Source of the DNA: Polyangia bacterium
GTDB taxonomy: Bacteria > Myxococcota_A > Polyangia > Polyangiales > Polyangiaceae
Length of the DNA: 8,871 nt
Reading direction: 5' to 3'
Assembly (NCBI GenBank): GCA_030430975.1
Contig: JAUIKB010000178.1
Coordinates: forward strand, 1-8,871
Position 1 is the first letter of the stretch, and each line of letters opens with the position of its first letter. This document shows positions 6,708-8,871 of this stretch, in pieces. A program made the position numbers and the translations under genes. Below the pieces are notes generated by a model. It was given only the letters and a program-made list of their open reading frames with translations. It did no database searches and was not told the DNA's origin.

Positions 6708-7844
6708 GTGACGGTCGACCTGGCACGACGGCTTCTCAATACGGAGGCAGTGGCAGCCCGCGATATCGAAGTGGCGCTGCTCGAGCACACGTTGGCCGCT
6801 CGGCACTTCCTGGTGGCCTTGTCGGATCGGGTTGCCCACCTGGAAGACCTGATTGAGTCCGAGTGTGCTCGCAGCCCGATTCCTTTCGTGAAGTCGGTGC
6901 AGCCGGTCGACCAACTCGTCCAACGACTGCCTACGGGGATGTGTCGCCGGCTGCTTGGAGTCCCGGTTCGTGAAGATGTCCGCACAGGGACGATCGATGT
7001 GGCGGTCGCCGATCCGTTTGATCGACACGCCGCGCGAGAATTCGAGCGCGCGTTGGATTCGCCGGTTCGGCTCGTCCGCGGAAGCCTGGCGGAGGTCGCG
7101 GGCGCTGCGAGCGATGCCGACGACCGGCGTCGCCGTACTTCTGGCACGCCAGCGTTCGGAACCGAAGTCAGACGCCCGTCCGTCGTTCCGCTGACCAACA
7201 TCGCCGATGCTGCGGCTGGCGGACCCGACACCGAGCCACCGCAAACGCAAGACTACGGCGCTCGCGGGAGCGTCGTTCCGCCGATCGCGGCCCCGCGCAT
7301 TCCGTACATCTCAGGACCAGACAGCGAGCCGGTTATCGAACTGACCCGCAATAAGGCGGCGCCGAGCATTCAAGCTCCCGGGGTCGAAGCGGAGCTGTTG
7401 GCGCTGGAAAGCGCCGAGGCAGCGACCGATGTGGCGGTGGGCGTCGCCAAAGTCATGCTCAGCGTGGCTAGCCGGTGCTTGGTGTTTACCGTGCATCAGG
7501 CAGACTACCGCGCCCGTGCCAGCGCCCCGCCGGTTGAACCGCGGGTGCTCGGCGGGTTGGTGGTCAGCTCGTCGGAACCGAACGTTCTCAACACAGCACT
7601 GCAGACCGGCTATTACCTGGGTCCGCTGCCGCGTACCGTTCCGCATCACGGGCTGCGACAGTTTGCCGAGTTCGACGACGGCGAGGTCGCAGTCGGCGTC
7701 GTCTACGTTTCTGGACGTCCAACACTGACGTTTTTGGCGGGCGGCTTTGACAACGCATTCAACGCTACGCGCCGCGCGGACACGATCGCGACGGTCGCTG
7801 GCCGCAGCCTTGAACGAATTCTGCGCAACAAGAAACAAGGGTGA
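6708..7844 (+). CDS. GspE N-terminal (MshEN-like) domain protein with C-terminal GAF-like domain, no ATPase
   Basis: This is a 378-residue soluble protein. Residues about 4-130 match the N-terminal domain of GspE/PilB-type ATPases (MshEN-like). A helical block with L-A-R-R-L-L is followed by I-P-F-V, a P-V-R-E-D strand, I-D-V-A-V-A-D-P-F-D, and a final S-P-V-R-L-V-R-G-S-L-A-E-V. The canonical R-L-G-x-x-L-V motif that binds cyclic di-GMP is not intact. Residues about 135-222 are a Pro/Ala/Arg-rich linker. Residues about 225-375 read as a GAF-like domain, with G-Y-Y-L-G-P-L-P-R-T-V-P-H-H followed by V-V-Y-V-S-G-R-P-T-L and a closing helix ending R-S-L-E-R-I-L-R. There is no Walker A motif, so it is not the secretion ATPase. 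The GTG at 6708 is the only start between the upstream in-frame stop (6660-6662) and the domain. A GGGAGG (6683-6688) lies 19 bases away, too far for an ideal ribosome binding site, so initiation is uncertain. The gene is probably co-transcribed with ftsB. Its function is likely sensory or docking, and its partner is unknown. Confidence 0.8.
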   Translation: MTVDLARRLLNTEAVAARDIEVALLEHTLAARHFLVALSDRVAHLEDLIESECARSPIPFVKSVQPVDQLVQRLPTGMCRRLLGVPVREDVRTGTIDVAVADPFDRHAAREFERALDSPVRLVRGSLAEVAGAASDADDRRRRTSGTPAFGTEVRRPSVVPLTNIADAAAGGPDTEPPQTQDYGARGSVVPPIAAPRIPYISGPDSEPVIELTRNKAAPSIQAPGVEAELLALESAEAATDVAVGVAKVMLSVASRCLVFTVHQADYRARASAPPVEPRVLGGLVVSSSEPNVLNTALQTGYYLGPLPRTVPHHGLRQFAEFDDGEVAVGVVYVSGRPTLTFLAGGFDNAFNATRRADTIATVAGRSLERILRNKKQG

Positions 7845-7869
7845 CGAACCACCACCCGCGGAAGAAGAT

Positions 7870-8871
7870 ATGACGAAGCATCCAGCCACGGCTGACCTCT
7901 CGCTATGGGAACAAATCGCTACAAAGGAACGTAAGGGCGGCGCGCTCGATGAGCTGTCGTGGCACACGCCTGAGGGGTTGACGGTCAAGCCGCTTTACAC
8001 TCAAGCGGACGTTGAGGAGCTGGACTTCACGGACACAGTCCCGGGTGCGTTTCCGTTTGTCCGCGGGCCCCGAGCCAGCATGTACGCGGGCCGTCCCTGG
8101 ACGATCCGTCAGTATGCGGGTTTTTCGACCGCCGAGGAGTCCAACCGGTTCTATCGTCAAGGCCTAGCGGCGGGCCAGCGAGGCTTGTCGGTGGCGTTCG
8201 ATTTGGCGACGCACCGAGGCTACGACTCGGACCACGAACGAGTCGTTGGCGACGTCGGCAAGGCCGGCGTTGCCATCGACACCGTCGAAGACATGAAGGT
8301 CCTGTTTGACGGCATCCCGCTCGACAAGATCAGCGTTTCGATGACGATGAACGGCGCCGTGCTGCCGATTCTGGCGGACTACATTGTCGCCGGCGAAGAG
8401 CAGGGCGTGCAGCAGGCGGCGCTGACGGGAACGATCCAGAACGACATCCTAAAAGAGTTCATGGTTCGCAACACGTATATCTATCCGCCCAAGCCGTCGA
8501 TGCGAATCGTCTCAGACATCATCGCCTACACCAGCGAGCACATGCCGCGGTTCAACTCGATCTCGATTTCTGGCTACCACATGCAAGAAGCCGGCGCGAC
8601 CGCCGATCTAGAGCTGGCGTTCACGATCGCTGACGGCTTGGAATATGTGCGAGCCGCCGTTGCGCGCGGATTGGATGTTGATGCGTTCGCTCCGAGGCTG
8701 TCGTTCTTCTTCGCCATTGGCATGAATTTCTACATGGAGGTGGCGAAGTTGCGCGCAGCACGGCTGCTCTGGGCCACTCTAATGAAGAAGCACTTCGACC
8801 CTAAGAAGCCTGGGTCGATGATGCTACGCACGCATTGCCAGACGTCGGGCGTGAGTCTCACCGAGCAGGAT
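7870..8871 (+). CDS. scpA: Methylmalonyl-CoA mutase, catalytic (large) subunit, 5' part of gene
   Basis: The frame starts at ATG 7870, preceded by GGAAG (7860-7864), and runs off the window after 334 codons, about half of a usual subunit of roughly 700 residues. The enzyme interconverts (R)-methylmalonyl-CoA and succinyl-CoA using adenosylcobalamin, linking propionate, odd-chain fatty acid and branched-chain amino acid breakdown to the citric acid cycle. Family blocks are intact: W-T-I-R-Q-Y-A-G-F-S-T-A-E-E-S-N (77-92), F-D-L-A-T-H-R-G-Y-D-S-D (110-121), G-T-I-Q-N-D-I-L-K-E-F (187-197) and S-I-S-G-Y-H-M-Q-E-A-G-A (232-243). Active-site residues align with a constant offset of 7 from the Propionibacterium enzyme: Y82, Q190, R200, Y236 and H237 for Y89, Q197, R207, Y243 and H244. 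The cobalamin-binding domain lies beyond the window. The N-terminal sequence is closest to the single-chain ScpA/Sbm type; the gene is also called mutB or mcmA elsewhere. It lies 25 bases after the preceding gene. Confidence 0.96.
   Translation, partial: MTKHPATADLSLWEQIATKERKGGALDELSWHTPEGLTVKPLYTQADVEELDFTDTVPGAFPFVRGPRASMYAGRPWTIRQYAGFSTAEESNRFYRQGLAAGQRGLSVAFDLATHRGYDSDHERVVGDVGKAGVAIDTVEDMKVLFDGIPLDKISVSMTMNGAVLPILADYIVAGEEQGVQQAALTGTIQNDILKEFMVRNTYIYPPKPSMRIVSDIIAYTSEHMPRFNSISISGYHMQEAGATADLELAFTIADGLEYVRAAVARGLDVDAFAPRLSFFFAIGMNFYMEVAKLRAARLLWATLMKKHFDPKKPGSMMLRTHCQTSGVSLTEQD

Noticed and set aside
6708..7844. Annotating the GspE-N-like gene as the type II secretion or pilus ATPase
   Set aside because: Only the N-terminal docking domain is present. 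There is no Walker A, Walker B or Asp-box region, and the C-terminal half is GAF-like.
7311..7988. 225-codon minus-strand open frame across the GspE-N/GAF gene end and mutase start
   Set aside because: It is antisense to two well-supported genes and has no recognisable motif.
1..8871. CRISPR array, tRNA, insertion sequence or phage-defence operon
   Set aside because: No regularly spaced DNA repeats, tRNA-like cloverleaf, transposase motif, terminal inverted repeats or nuclease/effector gene was seen. The repeats in the large gene are protein-level TPRs.

Overview
The window looks like chromosomal DNA of a GC-rich Gram-negative bacterium, most likely a member of the Myxococcota (former Deltaproteobacteria). 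This is an inference from three things: a GspN of the type found in type II secretion clusters of that group, a very long Ser/Thr-kinase/TPR protein, and a protein that joins a GspE-N-like domain to a GAF-like domain. No tRNA, rRNA, CRISPR array, insertion sequence or phage gene was seen. Nothing suggests recent transfer.

Layout: (1) Bases 1-783 (+) are the 3' part of a gspN-like gene, the apparent end of a type II secretion cluster lying to the left. (2) Bases 861-6185 (-) are one 1774-codon gene, convergent with gspN. It encodes a small helical N-terminal domain resembling the effector-associated/death-like adaptor class, an atypical Ser/Thr kinase domain, a TPR superhelix of about 1,000 residues with a 71-75-residue period, and a C-terminal domain that reads as an M48 metallopeptidase fold whose zinc ligands are all replaced. 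(3) Bases 6186-6341 are a divergent intergenic region with a perfect 8-bp inverted repeat beside the kinase ribosome binding site and a possible promoter for the kinase. (4) On the + strand follow an FtsB/DivIC-type septum protein (6342-6662), a GspE-N/GAF-like protein (6708-7844) and the 5' part of a B12-dependent methylmalonyl-CoA mutase (7870 to the window edge). Gaps of 45 and 25 bases suggest they may be co-transcribed.

How they work together: FtsB would act in the divisome at the inner membrane, and the mutase in propionate/branched-chain carbon metabolism. The GspE-N/GAF protein has no ATPase and is probably a sensory or docking protein. The kinase/TPR protein is predicted soluble and looks like a large signalling scaffold. 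No shared pathway for the + strand trio is evident. The most unusual object is the 1774-residue protein, because adaptor-like, kinase, TPR and apparently dead peptidase modules sit in one chain.
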